Of a DNA stretch of 64,000 bases, positions 45,077 to 54,943 are shown in pieces. Source of the DNA: CAYWYR01 sp964462685 (GTDB lineage Bacteria; Bacteroidota; Ignavibacteria; Kapaibacteriales; UBA2268); NCBI GenBank assembly GCA_964462685.1, contig CAYWYR010000016.1, positions 15,457 to 79,456 of the forward strand, given 5' to 3'. The translations under genes and the position numbers were made by a program. Within the stretch, counting starts at the first letter, position 1. The number at the start of each line of letters is the position of its first letter. The notes below the pieces were generated by a model. The model worked only from the letters and a program-made list of their open reading frames with translations, was not told the origin of the DNA and searched no databases.

Positions 45077-47725
45077 TTATTTTCTTTTCGCTTCCGATAT
45101 CAGCTCGGCAAGCCTTTTGAAAGCCTCTATAGGAGTTATGTTCTCTATATTCATAGCTTTAAGTTTATCCCGCAATTCATCATCCTGAAAGGTAAAGATC
45201 GCAAGCTGATCCGGATCATCCTTTTTTACTTTTGGCTTTACAGCACTAACAGCAGTGATGGAATCACCCTCGCTTTTGGTTTCCAAACCTTCCATAATCT
45301 CTTTGGAGCGATCTATTATCGAATAAGGTAAACCCGCCATCTCCGCTACGTGGACGCCGAAACTGTGGTCGCTATGGCCCGGTACAACCCTATGGGTGAA
45401 TAAAATCCTACCCTGATTGTCATTTACCTCCACCCGCATATTTACTGCTTTATCATACTGTTTTTCAAGCTCTGCAAGCTCATGGTAATGTGTGGCGAAT
45501 ATCGCGTTGGAGCCAAGTTTTTCAAGTATATGCTCAGCAATCGCCCACGCAATTGAAATGCCGTCATAAGTGGCTGTTCCCCGGCCGATTTCATCAAGCA
45601 GCAATAGCGACTTTTCAGTTGCGGTATTCATGATAGTTGCGGCTTCCTGCATTTCCACCAAAAAAGTGGACTGGCCGGTCTGGAGATTATCATGTGCCCC
45701 TACCCGTGTAAATACCCTATCAACAATACTCATCTCGCATTCGGTAGCAGGTACAAAACAGCCAGCCTGCGCCATTATCACGATAAGACCGTTTTGTTTT
45801 AGATAAATAGACTTACCTGACATATTAGGCCCGGTTAGCACTATCAGTTTTTTCTCATCATCCGATAGATTCAGATCATTGCTTACAAAGCCAGTACCAG
45901 CGGGAAGCAGTTTTTCCACAATCGGGTGCCTTCCACCCGAGATAGCGATATGGCCAGTAGTGTTTTCTATGATTTTCGGCCTTATGTATCCGTTCTTTCT
46001 GGCAATGCCAGCAAATGAAAGCACAGTATCAAGTTCCGCTAAGCAGGCGGCGAGTTTATGGAGTTCCCTGATATATTCAACTATCCGAACGGCAACCTGA
46101 GATAGTATCTCTATTTCCAGAGTTGAGATATTTTCCTCAGCGCCATGGATTTTCTCTTCGAATTCCTGAAGTTTAGGTGATATATACCTTTCAGCATTAG
46201 CTAACGTCTGTTTTCTGGTAAGCCCTAAGGCTTCAAGATCAAGCTTATCGGAATGAACTCTGGATATTTCTATATAGTATCCGAAAACATTGTTCTGGCC
46301 GATCTTTATAGTGCTGACACCCGTTTTCTCCCTTAGTTCATCTCTATACCTATCCAGCCACTGCTTTGCGTTTCGCTTTAGCTCTCTTAACCCATCAAGC
46401 TCTTCATTATACCCGTAGGCGATTGCATTGCCGCTTCCGAGAGATGTAGGCGGGTCTTCAGCTATGGCAGTTTTCAGTAAACTGTTCAAATCCTCGAAAC
46501 CCAAAAGCGATTCGACCCAGATTCTCCAGATATCCTCATCAATGAGCTCCTCCCTTATTTTCGGCAGTACTGAAAGACAGTCTCTGATTGAGCTGAAATC
46601 CCGTGGGATGAACTTTCCTCTGGAAATCTTTGAAAGCAGTCTTTCAATATCGCAAACCCCATCCAGTAAGGATTCCAAACGGACCATCAATTTTTCGTCG
46701 CGGTACAGGCTTTCAACTTTGTCGTGTCTTTGAATGATAGCGTTGTACTCCAAAAGCGGCATGGATATCCAGCTTTTGAGCATTCGGCTGCCCATAGCTG
46801 TTTTGGTCATATCTAACTCTTGGAATAATGAACCCTCTTTACCGCCAGAAAGATTGGAAAAAGTAATCTCAAGGTTTTTCCTGGTAGCAAGGTCAAGATT
46901 CATAAAATCGCCGGAGCTTCTCCTTTTAATATCTGTAAGATGCTTTGGCAATTCGCCTTGTAACTGTTTGATATAGTTCAGCAGCGCACCCAGGGCGTTG
47001 ATTATAGGGCTATCCCGCTCGAAACCATATCCCTTAGTATCATTAGCAGGGAATTTTTCTTTAAATATATCCAGCCCGAACGTTGAATCAAAAAGCCAGT
47101 CATCCAGTTTGGTAATTGCTAAACCATTCTCCCTATGCTGATCCAGTAGTCTTTCCAGCACGGGATAATCCTCTTTTGCCAATAGAATCTCTGATGGGGA
47201 GACAGCTGCGATAGTATCGGATATCTCGGATTTTGGCAGTTCATCAACTACCAGTTCTCCAGTTGATATATCGCACCATGCAGCACCTACTACATCAGGT
47301 ATATTATTTTTTTGATAGTTGATGATTTTGATACACAGTACAAAATTGTTCTTTCCGGAATCCAGCATTTTCTCATATAGAGCCACCCCTGGGGTTACAA
47401 TTTCAGTCACACCGCGTTTAACTATACCTTTTGCTTTTTTGGGGTCTTCAAGCTGCTCGCACACCGCAACCCTATAGCCAGCTTTTACTAACTTAGGCAG
47501 ATAGTTATCAAGCTGGTGATGGGGGAATCCCGCTAGCTCTGTTTTGCCAGCGGCACCGTTATTTCTTTTGGTAAGAGTGATACCGCACACCTTTGCCGCT
47601 GTTATTGCGTCTTCACCAAAGGTCTCATAAAAATCACCTAATCTGAAAAGAAGAATCGATTCAGGGTATTTGCTCTTTATTTCGTTATACTGCTTGGTAA
47701 GCGGGGTTTCTTTTTTGGCGGACAT
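45077..47725 (-). CDS. mutS: DNA mismatch repair protein MutS
   Basis: The mismatch-recognition ATPase of methyl-independent mismatch repair, 882 residues, of normal length for bacterial MutS1. The mismatch-reading Phe-x-Glu motif is Phe32-Tyr33-Glu34 in LGDFYETFGED. The ATPase domain has Walker A GPNMSGKS (about 632-639), the signature region near GAHDNLQTGQSTFLVEM, Walker B LLLDEIGRGTATYDG, and ATHYHELAEL. The C-terminal region includes a short beta-clamp/tetramer-type tail (DQLAIFTF resembles a clamp-binding motif). It appears monocistronic and divergent from the DUF3592-murI operon. Confidence 0.98.
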   Translation of the reverse strand: MSAKKETPLTKQYNEIKSKYPESILLFRLGDFYETFGEDAITAAKVCGITLTKRNNGAAGKTELAGFPHHQLDNYLPKLVKAGYRVAVCEQLEDPKKAKGIVKRGVTEIVTPGVALYEKMLDSGKNNFVLCIKIINYQKNNIPDVVGAAWCDISTGELVVDELPKSEISDTIAAVSPSEILLAKEDYPVLERLLDQHRENGLAITKLDDWLFDSTFGLDIFKEKFPANDTKGYGFERDSPIINALGALLNYIKQLQGELPKHLTDIKRRSSGDFMNLDLATRKNLEITFSNLSGGKEGSLFQELDMTKTAMGSRMLKSWISMPLLEYNAIIQRHDKVESLYRDEKLMVRLESLLDGVCDIERLLSKISRGKFIPRDFSSIRDCLSVLPKIREELIDEDIWRIWVESLLGFEDLNSLLKTAIAEDPPTSLGSGNAIAYGYNEELDGLRELKRNAKQWLDRYRDELREKTGVSTIKIGQNNVFGYYIEISRVHSDKLDLEALGLTRKQTLANAERYISPKLQEFEEKIHGAEENISTLEIEILSQVAVRIVEYIRELHKLAACLAELDTVLSFAGIARKNGYIRPKIIENTTGHIAISGGRHPIVEKLLPAGTGFVSNDLNLSDDEKKLIVLTGPNMSGKSIYLKQNGLIVIMAQAGCFVPATECEMSIVDRVFTRVGAHDNLQTGQSTFLVEMQEAATIMNTATEKSLLLLDEIGRGTATYDGISIAWAIAEHILEKLGSNAIFATHYHELAELEKQYDKAVNMRVEVNDNQGRILFTHRVVPGHSDHSFGVHVAEMAGLPYSIIDRSKEIMEGLETKSEGDSITAVSAVKPKVKKDDPDQLAIFTFQDDELRDKLKAMNIENITPIEAFKRLAELISEAKRK

Positions 47726-47732
47726 AAATAGT

Positions 47733-47740
47733 TAACTTTG
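47733..47740 (+). promoter_or_regulatory. Possible -7 box (TAACTTTG) for the DUF3592-murI genes
   Basis: It matches TAnnTTTG and lies 68 bp before the DUF3592 start in the 82-bp gap divergent from mutS. A TTTG at 47714-47717 is 15 bp upstream, slightly closer than usual. Confidence 0.3.
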
Positions 47741-47807
47741 TGTCAGATTGTTTGGGACTAAATACCAATATACCCAAACGGAAAATTATTAACTTTAGAT
47801 ATATATT

Positions 47808-48281
47808 GTGGATTATTCTCACGTAAACTTTTTTGTCAGGTCTATTTTAGCTGTTGCTTTAGGGCTGATTGCATTTTCGCTATACATGGCTTATTCCAAC
47901 AGGAGCAAGCTTATTGATGGTGAAATAACGAAAGGCAAAGCAGTTGAATATGTAGTTTCTGATAGTAGTGATAACGATGCTCAAAGTGAAACTTCGGATA
48001 CTGGCAATCTGATAAGATACCCAAAGATTGAATTTACAGCGGCGGATGGGGATACTTATACATTTGTTGAAAATAACTTTTCCGTTATGGCCAAGCAGCA
48101 GAAAGGTTTTGATGTCATATATAATCCCGAAGACCCTACAGAAGCAATGGTGTATAGCGGAATAGATATCTATGGCTTGCCGGTAATAACTTTTATGACA
48201 GGACTTGGCTGCCTCGCTTTTGGATTTACGGCATATAGGATAAACAGAAAAAAAAGCAACTTAGGTGATAGGATTGGTTGA
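47808..48281 (+). CDS. DUF3592 domain membrane protein
   Basis: A 157-residue protein with a transmembrane helix near residues 10-30, an external beta-rich domain (about 40-115: TKGKAVEYVV, IRYPKIEFTAADGDTYTFVE, GFDVIYNPEDPTEAMV) and a second helix near 120-142. This matches the DUF3592 layout, whose function is not known. The start is GTG 47808. Its stop overlaps the start of murI, so the two are translationally coupled, although no functional link is obvious. Confidence 0.85.
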   Translation: MDYSHVNFFVRSILAVALGLIAFSLYMAYSNRSKLIDGEITKGKAVEYVVSDSSDNDAQSETSDTGNLIRYPKIEFTAADGDTYTFVENNFSVMAKQQKGFDVIYNPEDPTEAMVYSGIDIYGLPVITFMTGLGCLAFGFTAYRINRKKSNLGDRIG

Positions 48282-49104
48282 GGCAAACAAAAGCTTACCT
48301 ATAGGTATATTCGATTCTGGGGTGGGCGGGATAACAGTATTGAAAGAGCTACAGAATAAAATGCCTCATGAAGATTTTATTTATCTCGGAGACACCGCCA
48401 GAGTACCTTATGGCAATAAATCATCAGACCTGATCAAAAGATATACAGAGGAATGCGTCGGATTTCTAATATCCAAAGGTGTTAAGATGATAGTTATAGC
48501 TTGCAATACAGCTTCATCTTACGGTTACGATACCGCTATCAAGTTTGCCGGCGATATCCCCATAATCGAAATGATCAAGCCAGCCTCGCGGGCGGCGGCT
48601 TCAATTACGCGTACAGGTAATATCGCTGTACTGGGTACAAAAGGTACGATTGCAAATGGTGCCTATAGCAGGGAAATCTATAATAACACTAAAAGTTCTA
48701 TATGCGATGATCTGAAAGTCACCTCTATTGCTTGTCCGCTTTTTGTTCCTTTTATCGAGGAAGGCCAGTGCGATCATGAAGCTTTGTATATAATCGCTAA
48801 AGAGTATCTTTCTAAGATTATTGATACAGGTAAAGTCGATACGGTAATCATGGGCTGCACTCATTACCCGTTTATTGAAAAGATACTCTCTAAAGTATTA
48901 GGGGATGGAGTAACACTTATCAATACAGGTACATCCGCAGCGGCGGTGGCAGAAAAGTCACTTTCGGAAAAAGAGTTACTGAAAAGCGATTCGGTAGCCG
49001 GTAAATCTGAATTTTACGTTACCGATTCTCCGGATATGTTCGGCACAGTTACCGAAGACAATCTCGGGTATAAAATTGACAGCATTCTAAAAGTATATTT
49101 ATAG
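48265..49104 (+). CDS. murI: Glutamate racemase
   Basis: Cofactor-independent racemase that makes D-glutamate for peptidoglycan in the cytoplasm. Both catalytic cysteines are present with their signatures: ACNTAS (Cys80) and GCTHYPF (Cys198); the acid residue is in FDSGVGG (Asp17). LGDTARVPYGNKS is also typical. The length (about 279 residues) fits the family. The start is either GTG 48265 or TTG 48274; both overlap the DUF3592 gene. The following OmpA-family gene lies 65 bp away with its own candidate -7 box. Confidence 0.97.
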   Translation: MIGLVEANKSLPIGIFDSGVGGITVLKELQNKMPHEDFIYLGDTARVPYGNKSSDLIKRYTEECVGFLISKGVKMIVIACNTASSYGYDTAIKFAGDIPIIEMIKPASRAAASITRTGNIAVLGTKGTIANGAYSREIYNNTKSSICDDLKVTSIACPLFVPFIEEGQCDHEALYIIAKEYLSKIIDTGKVDTVIMGCTHYPFIEKILSKVLGDGVTLINTGTSAAAVAEKSLSEKELLKSDSVAGKSEFYVTDSPDMFGTVTEDNLGYKIDSILKVYL

Positions 49105-49126
49105 ACTAGAATATTGATGATTTAGT

Positions 49127-49134
49127 TATATTTG
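49127..49134 (+). promoter_or_regulatory. Candidate -7 box (TATATTTG) for the OmpA/VWA/dcd operon
   Basis: An exact TAnnTTTG match 35 bp before the ATG at 49170. No good TTTG lies at the expected -33 distance, so promoter strength is uncertain. Confidence 0.45.
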
Positions 49135-49169
49135 CTATGTAAACAATAGTATTTAAAGGCCTTAAAATA

Positions 49170-51071
49170 ATGTATATAAAGATTTTCGCAGCTTTTATCG
49201 GAACTATACTTGTATTTCAATCAAACCTGATTTCTCAGGATAATAGGTTTCTTATATATTCTGCTGACAAAGAAACGGAACAAGAATATATTAATCATAT
49301 CTGGGATTATGGCTTTGAAGAAGACGGCGAAGCTTATGTAGCTTTGCAGCGGATAATCGAACAGCCTATCATAGACAAAAATTATCAGCAGGCTATCCAG
49401 AAGATAGAAGAATACCGAGTTGATATGGCTGAATCATATCATCCGAAACTTGACGAACTGACCGTGCTATTGAAAGTACCTTTAGAGAATTTAAAAAGTA
49501 GCAATTTCGGTGATTATATAAACTCCCAGGGTTCCGAATACTCTCCTATGCCCTCGGCAGATGGCAAAAAACTTTACTTTACAGGAATAGACAGAACGCC
49601 AGAAAACACTAGCGAAGATATATTTGTATCTGAATTGCGAGGCGGGCAGTGGAGTGCGGCAAACAGAATAACCGGGAGCCTGAACACCCCAACTAAAAAC
49701 GAGGCTCCACAAGCCATAAGCGTGGACGGGAATACGATAGTACTGTTCGGCGCATTTGAAAAGAACTATTTCGGTAAGGGTGATATTTATTACAGCGACA
49801 GGACTCTTTTAGGGTGGGGTGAGCCGCAGCACTTTCCCGCACCTATCAATTCCGAACATTACGATGTTGACGCCAAATATACAGCCGATAGGAAACATCT
49901 GATATTTACTTCAGACAGGCCTGGCGGCATTGGCGAATACAAACCTCGTGGTGAGTACTTCAACGGCTCTCTTCACGGTAATACTGATATCTATGTAGCA
50001 TCGTTTGCTGATGATGGCAGTGTAGATACAGTAGTAAACTTAGGTAATGTAATCAATACTCCTTTTGCAGAAAGAAAACCTTTTCTTCACCCCGACGGTA
50101 AAACTCTATATTTCAGCTCTGATGGGCATGCCGGCATAGGCAGACTGGATCTTTTTGTATCTAAAAGACTAAGTGAGGACAGTTGGACAGAATGGAGCAA
50201 GCCTATAAATATGGGAAAAGAAATCAATTCTCCGTTCGATGAATCCGGTGCTGTGGTAACAACATTTGGTGATCTCGCATATTTCGCCTCCCAGGAAAGG
50301 GATATCAACTACGGAAAATCAGATATTTATTCGATAGAAATTCCGGATGCATTAAAGCCCGAACCTGTTGCGGGTATCTCTGGTAATGTAGAAGACATAA
50401 ACGGGTTCCCTTTGGGAGCTAAGATTATATGGGAGGACTTAGAGACTGGGGAGACTATCGGAGAAGCGATTTCCGACCCCAGTACAGGTGAGTTTTATCT
50501 TGTACTGGAACTCGGTAAAAATTATGGGATCATAGCCGAAAAAGAAGGTTACTTCCCTATCTCTAACAATATTAACCTGAAGGATGCAGACAAAAGCAAA
50601 CAGATAGATCTTAAGCTCGAGATGCAATCAATAGATGAACTTTTCGGGGATGATCTGGAAACAACAGGAACAAACTCATTGATTTATGACGCATTCAATC
50701 TAAAAAGGCCTACTACCATTAGGATGAATAATCTGTTCTTTGCATATAATGAGTCCACTATCCTTAAAGAATCACATAGCGAGCTTGATCGTGCCGCTTA
50801 CCTGCTTAACAATTATCCGATCAAAAAAGTTAATATTGAAGGGCATACCGACAGCATAGGGGGAGCTTCCTACAATAAGAAGCTTTCCGAAGAACGGGCA
50901 AAGTCCGTAGTTATTTACCTAGCTGAGAAAGGTGTGCCCAAGACTATGATGTCCGCCGTGGGTTATGGTATGGAAAGGCCAGTAGCACCCAATGATACTG
51001 ATGAAAACCGGCAAAAAAACAGACGCGTAGAATTACAAATCGAGAAAGGAACACTACCAGGCAAAAACTAA
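49170..51071 (+). CDS. OmpA-family protein with PD40 beta-propeller repeats
   Basis: A 633-residue envelope protein. The signal peptide is residues 1-23. A TPR-like helical stretch precedes WD40-like (PD40) propeller repeats from about 115 to 390 (SPMPSADGKKLYFTG, FLHPDGKTLYFSSDGHAGIG, GDLAYFASQERDINYGKSDI). A carboxypeptidase-regulatory-like domain covers about 395-480 (ISGNVEDINGFPLGAKI) and an OmpA-type peptidoglycan-binding domain about 520-630 (NIEGHTDSIGGASYNKKLSE). This architecture is common in Bacteroidota, including T9SS PorE and gliding-related proteins; whether this is PorE is not certain. It is the first gene of a tight operon. Confidence 0.92.
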   Translation: MYIKIFAAFIGTILVFQSNLISQDNRFLIYSADKETEQEYINHIWDYGFEEDGEAYVALQRIIEQPIIDKNYQQAIQKIEEYRVDMAESYHPKLDELTVLLKVPLENLKSSNFGDYINSQGSEYSPMPSADGKKLYFTGIDRTPENTSEDIFVSELRGGQWSAANRITGSLNTPTKNEAPQAISVDGNTIVLFGAFEKNYFGKGDIYYSDRTLLGWGEPQHFPAPINSEHYDVDAKYTADRKHLIFTSDRPGGIGEYKPRGEYFNGSLHGNTDIYVASFADDGSVDTVVNLGNVINTPFAERKPFLHPDGKTLYFSSDGHAGIGRLDLFVSKRLSEDSWTEWSKPINMGKEINSPFDESGAVVTTFGDLAYFASQERDINYGKSDIYSIEIPDALKPEPVAGISGNVEDINGFPLGAKIIWEDLETGETIGEAISDPSTGEFYLVLELGKNYGIIAEKEGYFPISNNINLKDADKSKQIDLKLEMQSIDELFGDDLETTGTNSLIYDAFNLKRPTTIRMNNLFFAYNESTILKESHSELDRAAYLLNNYPIKKVNIEGHTDSIGGASYNKKLSEERAKSVVIYLAEKGVPKTMMSAVGYGMERPVAPNDTDENRQKNRRVELQIEKGTLPGKN

Positions 51072-51111
51072 TCTGGTACAAGTAATAAAACTATATCAGG
51101 CTTACTGAGAT

Positions 51112-52506
51112 ATGCTAAGAAAAATCATAGCTTTCGTTATCCTAGTGATGATGCTTTCATCCTGCCAGTTAATAAGCGATTATGTAGAACAGTTTTTGAC
51201 TGATAAAATAATGGAGGCCGTAACGGCAGATCAGCCCCCGCCACCAGGTTATGACCCTAACTTTATCTCTAAGATTGAGCCAATATCATCAAACGATATA
51301 GAAGACCCTTCTATCGAGATATCCAGAATAGATGATAGCGATCCGAATAATATCAAAATGTATGTTCACCTGATCGACAATAACCAAACCTATCTGACAG
51401 GTGCTGCTGAAGGCAGTTTCAAAGATATATGGTGTACTGTATATGATACAACCGATACAGGCGAAATCACAGTTAAAGATCTTAAGATAACAGAGCGTAC
51501 ATCCGACGATAAACCGCCGCTCAGTACAACGATAGTGATGGATCTGTCCGGTTCCATGGGTAACCCGAGGGCTAAACGTATGCAGCAGGGAGTAAAAGAT
51601 TTTATCGAGAAAAAAGACAGCCAAGACAGAATAGGCCTTGTGCGGTATGATAACAAAATAGACAAACAACTATCGCCTACCTCAAATAAAAGTACGATTC
51701 TGAATAACCACCAGATTGTTGGACTTGATGGGTTTGGTGGCGGTACGGAAACACTTTTGGCAATCGATGCTGGGCTTGATATCACAGAGAGCGAGGAAGA
51801 CGACCGCTACAAATCAATAATTGTATTTACAGACGGTCAGAGTAATTATACCCAAGGCAAGATGGACGATATCATAAAGCGGGCAAGAGACAAAAAAGTG
51901 ATTATCAACACCGTTGATTATGGCTATAATGTTGTGGAAGGCAAGCTAGAGTACATAGCAAATGAAACAAGCGGCATCTACCATCATATCTACACACAAG
52001 ATGAGTTTGAACCTCTTTTCGCTGATCTTTATAATAGGATCAAAAACAGCTATGTGATCGAATATTCACCTTCAGCCTACGGCAAACACAATATCGGGCT
52101 TGAATTATGCTTAAAGGATCAAAATATTATCGCGACAGCGGAATTCGACAACACACCAAAGGCCGGGGAGATATCCCTTTTGGATGTCAACTTTGATACC
52201 GCTAAATCTTTATTAAAACCTACAGAAGAAATCAAAGTAAAGAATCTACTGCTGCTTATGGAAGCGAATCCGGATATGGAGATAGAACTACAAGGCCACA
52301 CTGACGACAGAGGTGATGATCAGATGAATATGAGTCTATCCCAGGATAGAGCCGATTCGGTTAAAGATTATCTAATAAAAAATGGCATATCTTCTGATAG
52401 GATAACTGCGATAGGCTACGGCGAAACTCAACCGATAGCCAGCAATAATACAGAGATAGGCCGTGCTAAAAACCGGCGTACACAGTTTAAGGTTACAAAA
52501 AAATGA
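51112..52506 (+). CDS. VWA-OmpA fusion lipoprotein
   Basis: A 464-residue predicted lipoprotein (lipobox MLSSC, Cys18). A von Willebrand factor A domain (about 137-320) has a complete MIDAS metal site: DLSGS at Asp144-Ser148, a Thr in GGGTET, and FTDGQSN. It is followed by a C-terminal OmpA-like domain (about 355-464, IELQGHTDDRGDDQMNMSLS, NRRTQFKV) that would bind peptidoglycan. The protein thus couples a protein-binding MIDAS domain to the cell wall. It lies 40 bp after the PD40-OmpA gene, and its stop overlaps the dcd start as ATGA. Confidence 0.9.
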   Translation: MLRKIIAFVILVMMLSSCQLISDYVEQFLTDKIMEAVTADQPPPPGYDPNFISKIEPISSNDIEDPSIEISRIDDSDPNNIKMYVHLIDNNQTYLTGAAEGSFKDIWCTVYDTTDTGEITVKDLKITERTSDDKPPLSTTIVMDLSGSMGNPRAKRMQQGVKDFIEKKDSQDRIGLVRYDNKIDKQLSPTSNKSTILNNHQIVGLDGFGGGTETLLAIDAGLDITESEEDDRYKSIIVFTDGQSNYTQGKMDDIIKRARDKKVIINTVDYGYNVVEGKLEYIANETSGIYHHIYTQDEFEPLFADLYNRIKNSYVIEYSPSAYGKHNIGLELCLKDQNIIATAEFDNTPKAGEISLLDVNFDTAKSLLKPTEEIKVKNLLLLMEANPDMEIELQGHTDDRGDDQMNMSLSQDRADSVKDYLIKNGISSDRITAIGYGETQPIASNNTEIGRAKNRRTQFKVTKK

Positions 52507-53030
52507 TTCTTTCCGGTAGGAAAATAAAGGAGTCCATAGGCAAAGATATTTTTATCGAACCCTTTGACCCCGAACTGATAAACCCAAACAGCTATAATTT
52601 AAGGCTGCACAATGAGCTTATGGTTTACAAAAACAATGAGCTTGATATGAAACAGCCAAATGACGTAGAAAGTCTGATAATACCCGAGGAAGGGCTGCTG
52701 CTGGAAACAGGCAAGCTTTATCTAGGCAGAACTGTAGAACATACCGCAACCGACAGATATGTGCCGATGCTGGAGGGCCGGTCATCAATAGGTAGATTAG
52801 GCTTATTTATACATGTAACAGCTGGTTTCGGTGATGTAGGCTTTTCCGGTTTCTGGACTCTTGAGATATTCTGCATTCAGCCGATCAGGATTTATCCGAA
52901 TGTGGAAATCTGCCAGATTTATTATCATGATATTCTCGGTGAATACGATATCTATAAATCAGGTAAGTACCAGAACAACCAAGGCATACAACCATCACTT
53001 CTATATAAGGACTTCGAGAAAAAATCTTGA
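52503..53030 (+). CDS. dcd: dCTP deaminase
   Basis: Deaminates dCTP to dUTP for thymidylate synthesis. The 175-residue trimeric dUTPase-fold protein shows SYNLRLHNEL, EGRSSIGRLGLFIHVTAG and the catalytic Glu121 in GFWTLEI. The start overlaps the upstream VWA-OmpA gene (ATGA) and the stop overlaps the BamA/TamA-like gene (TTGA), so a nucleotide enzyme is translationally coupled on both sides to envelope genes. Whether it also has dUTPase activity, as some family members do, cannot be told. Confidence 0.95.
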   Translation: MILSGRKIKESIGKDIFIEPFDPELINPNSYNLRLHNELMVYKNNELDMKQPNDVESLIIPEEGLLLETGKLYLGRTVEHTATDRYVPMLEGRSSIGRLGLFIHVTAGFGDVGFSGFWTLEIFCIQPIRIYPNVEICQIYYHDILGEYDIYKSGKYQNNQGIQPSLLYKDFEKKS

Positions 53031-54667
53031 CTTCTATATTACAAAGAATTCTTACCCAGACCCGAGCCATCTTCTTGCTTGGGTTTTTGTTATGTACCGT
53101 TTCCGCCTTGCCGCAGAATAAAAATGAAATCTACATAGAAAGCATAATGATTGAAAGCCGTGATGTATTCACAGCTGAGGATAGCAGCGGCTTTATAGGT
53201 GATGCGGCGAACTCCATCCATTTTACCACTCGCGAATATCTTATACTCGACCTGATAAGCCTGGAGGAGGGCGATTACAATAAGATAGACCGCCTGTTGG
53301 AATCCGAAAGGATACTAAGAAATACCGGGCTGTTTACTTACGTAGCAATAGAGCTTGATGAGAATACCGACGGCACTTTCACGGCTTATATCGTAACCCA
53401 AGATAGATTCACGCTTGAGCCCGCAGTGCTTTTCGGTTTTGGGGGCGGAGTAGAAAATATCGGCGGTAGGCTAGCGGAATATAATTTACTCGGTACTGGT
53501 ACTACCCTATCGGCCGAAGCCCTATATACTACAGAAAACGACATCGGTCTCGGTGGGGGTGCCTCGCTGTTTATTCCTAACTTCCTGAGAACCCTCGGTA
53601 ATCTGAGCGCATCGATCAGCTCCAATGATGTGCTTACCTCCCAGAATCTTTCTTTTGTTTACCCATATCTGTATCTGGAAGAAGGCAACAGCTTTGGGGT
53701 AAGTGGATTTCGCTCGTTTGGCGAGGCTTTTTATTACTTTAGGGAAGATGGTTTGTTTGAGCTGGCACCCGCCAATGTCAATAATCTAAAAGCATTCTAC
53801 TCCCGAGCGCTAGAAAGAGAGTCCATGGTGTATGTTACAGCTCTTGCTGAACTCAACTATGCGGATCGTGGGGATGACAGATTTGAAAGGATAATGGATA
53901 ATTCAGGTTCATTTCTCGTATCATTTTCATCTTCATCCAAAGATTTTACTACGATAGATAAAGCCGACTACTACCAAACACAGGACCTACAGCTCGGCGG
54001 CTATGGCGAGGCAATGATAGGTAGAGTATTCTCACTGGGTAACGGAGGTGATAATTTCTACTATATATCCGCAACAGGGGAGCAAAGCTACTATGACGGA
54101 CAAAACTATCTTTTTGGACAGGTAGGGGGCGGCTCAGGCTTCAATAGAGGCAATCCCCGATATACATTCCAACAGTCGGCCGGTAAAGCATTCAGGAGAG
54201 AAGGTGATTTTATCTTCGCCACAAGTTTTCTGCAGCAAACCGCATGGAACTGGCCAGCACAAAGGCAACTTGTGATGGATTTCCAATCTGGACTCCGCGG
54301 GTACGACGCAAATCAGTTCGCAGGGGATAACCGCATAATCAGCAATACAGAAGTTCGGTGGATGCCGGATATTGATTTCTGGATATTCAATATCGGGGCG
54401 GCAGCCTTTTTTGATATCGGTACAACATGGGAAACAGGAGAGCCGCTATCGGCTACCCAATGGAAACAGGGGGCTGGTTTAGGGATAAGGCTTTTCAACG
54501 AAAAATCAGCCGGGATAAACTCTATACTAAGAGTAGATGCGGCTTGGAATTTTGAGACCGACTCGTTCGGAGGAATAATAATAACAACCGGACACTCATT
54601 CGATCTATTCCAGAACCACCCTTATAGATTGCCTGATATTATGGGCCGCCAGTTCGATAATTTTTGA
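53027..54667 (+). CDS. BamA/TamA-like outer-membrane protein with one POTRA domain
   Basis: A 546-residue outer-membrane protein. The signal peptide is residues 1-29 (AIFLLGFLLCTVSALPQ). One POTRA-like domain follows (about 33-115, with YLILDLISLEEGDYNKIDRL and ILRNTGLFTYVAIELD), much shorter than the five POTRAs of BamA. The barrel (about 125-546) has repeated amphipathic strands and ends with a terminal Phe (RQFDNF). The start is TTG 53027, overlapping the dcd stop; no better start precedes the signal peptide. It could assist assembly or secretion of a specific partner, but no partner is evident. Confidence 0.85.
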   Translation: MTSILQRILTQTRAIFLLGFLLCTVSALPQNKNEIYIESIMIESRDVFTAEDSSGFIGDAANSIHFTTREYLILDLISLEEGDYNKIDRLLESERILRNTGLFTYVAIELDENTDGTFTAYIVTQDRFTLEPAVLFGFGGGVENIGGRLAEYNLLGTGTTLSAEALYTTENDIGLGGGASLFIPNFLRTLGNLSASISSNDVLTSQNLSFVYPYLYLEEGNSFGVSGFRSFGEAFYYFREDGLFELAPANVNNLKAFYSRALERESMVYVTALAELNYADRGDDRFERIMDNSGSFLVSFSSSSKDFTTIDKADYYQTQDLQLGGYGEAMIGRVFSLGNGGDNFYYISATGEQSYYDGQNYLFGQVGGGSGFNRGNPRYTFQQSAGKAFRREGDFIFATSFLQQTAWNWPAQRQLVMDFQSGLRGYDANQFAGDNRIISNTEVRWMPDIDFWIFNIGAAAFFDIGTTWETGEPLSATQWKQGAGLGIRLFNEKSAGINSILRVDAAWNFETDSFGGIIITTGHSFDLFQNHPYRLPDIMGRQFDNF

Positions 54668-54744
54668 TTGGTAGCATTGTAGGGCATTCATGTGCCGTAA
54701 CCCATGAAGTTTTTATCTCCGTACACTTCGTCGTCATTTTCGTG

Positions 54745-54855
54745 GGAGCCGAACCCATGGCAATAGGCATCGCTGCAAGTTTAAGTGTAAAATCAATATA
54801 CATCTACACCCCATCCTAAATCCTTCCCCTCAATGGAAGGACTTTTAAGAGAGAA
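54745..54855 (+). repeat. 111-bp direct repeat, left copy flanking hicBA
   Basis: It aligns without gaps to 55493-55603, offset 748 bp, with 6 mismatches in 111 bp (about 95% identity). Each copy contains a 7-bp stem, TCCTTCC paired with GGAAGGA around a 7-nt loop, near its right end. The pair brackets the hicBA module in the same orientation. Confidence 0.9.
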
Positions 54856-54943
54856 AGTCACGCGCACGTTCCCTAGGTGGTCCTTGATTTCGTAGGTCTT
54901 TCTCTTTTGCTGTGCGGTGCGATTTTAATTTTTTTTGGTTTTA

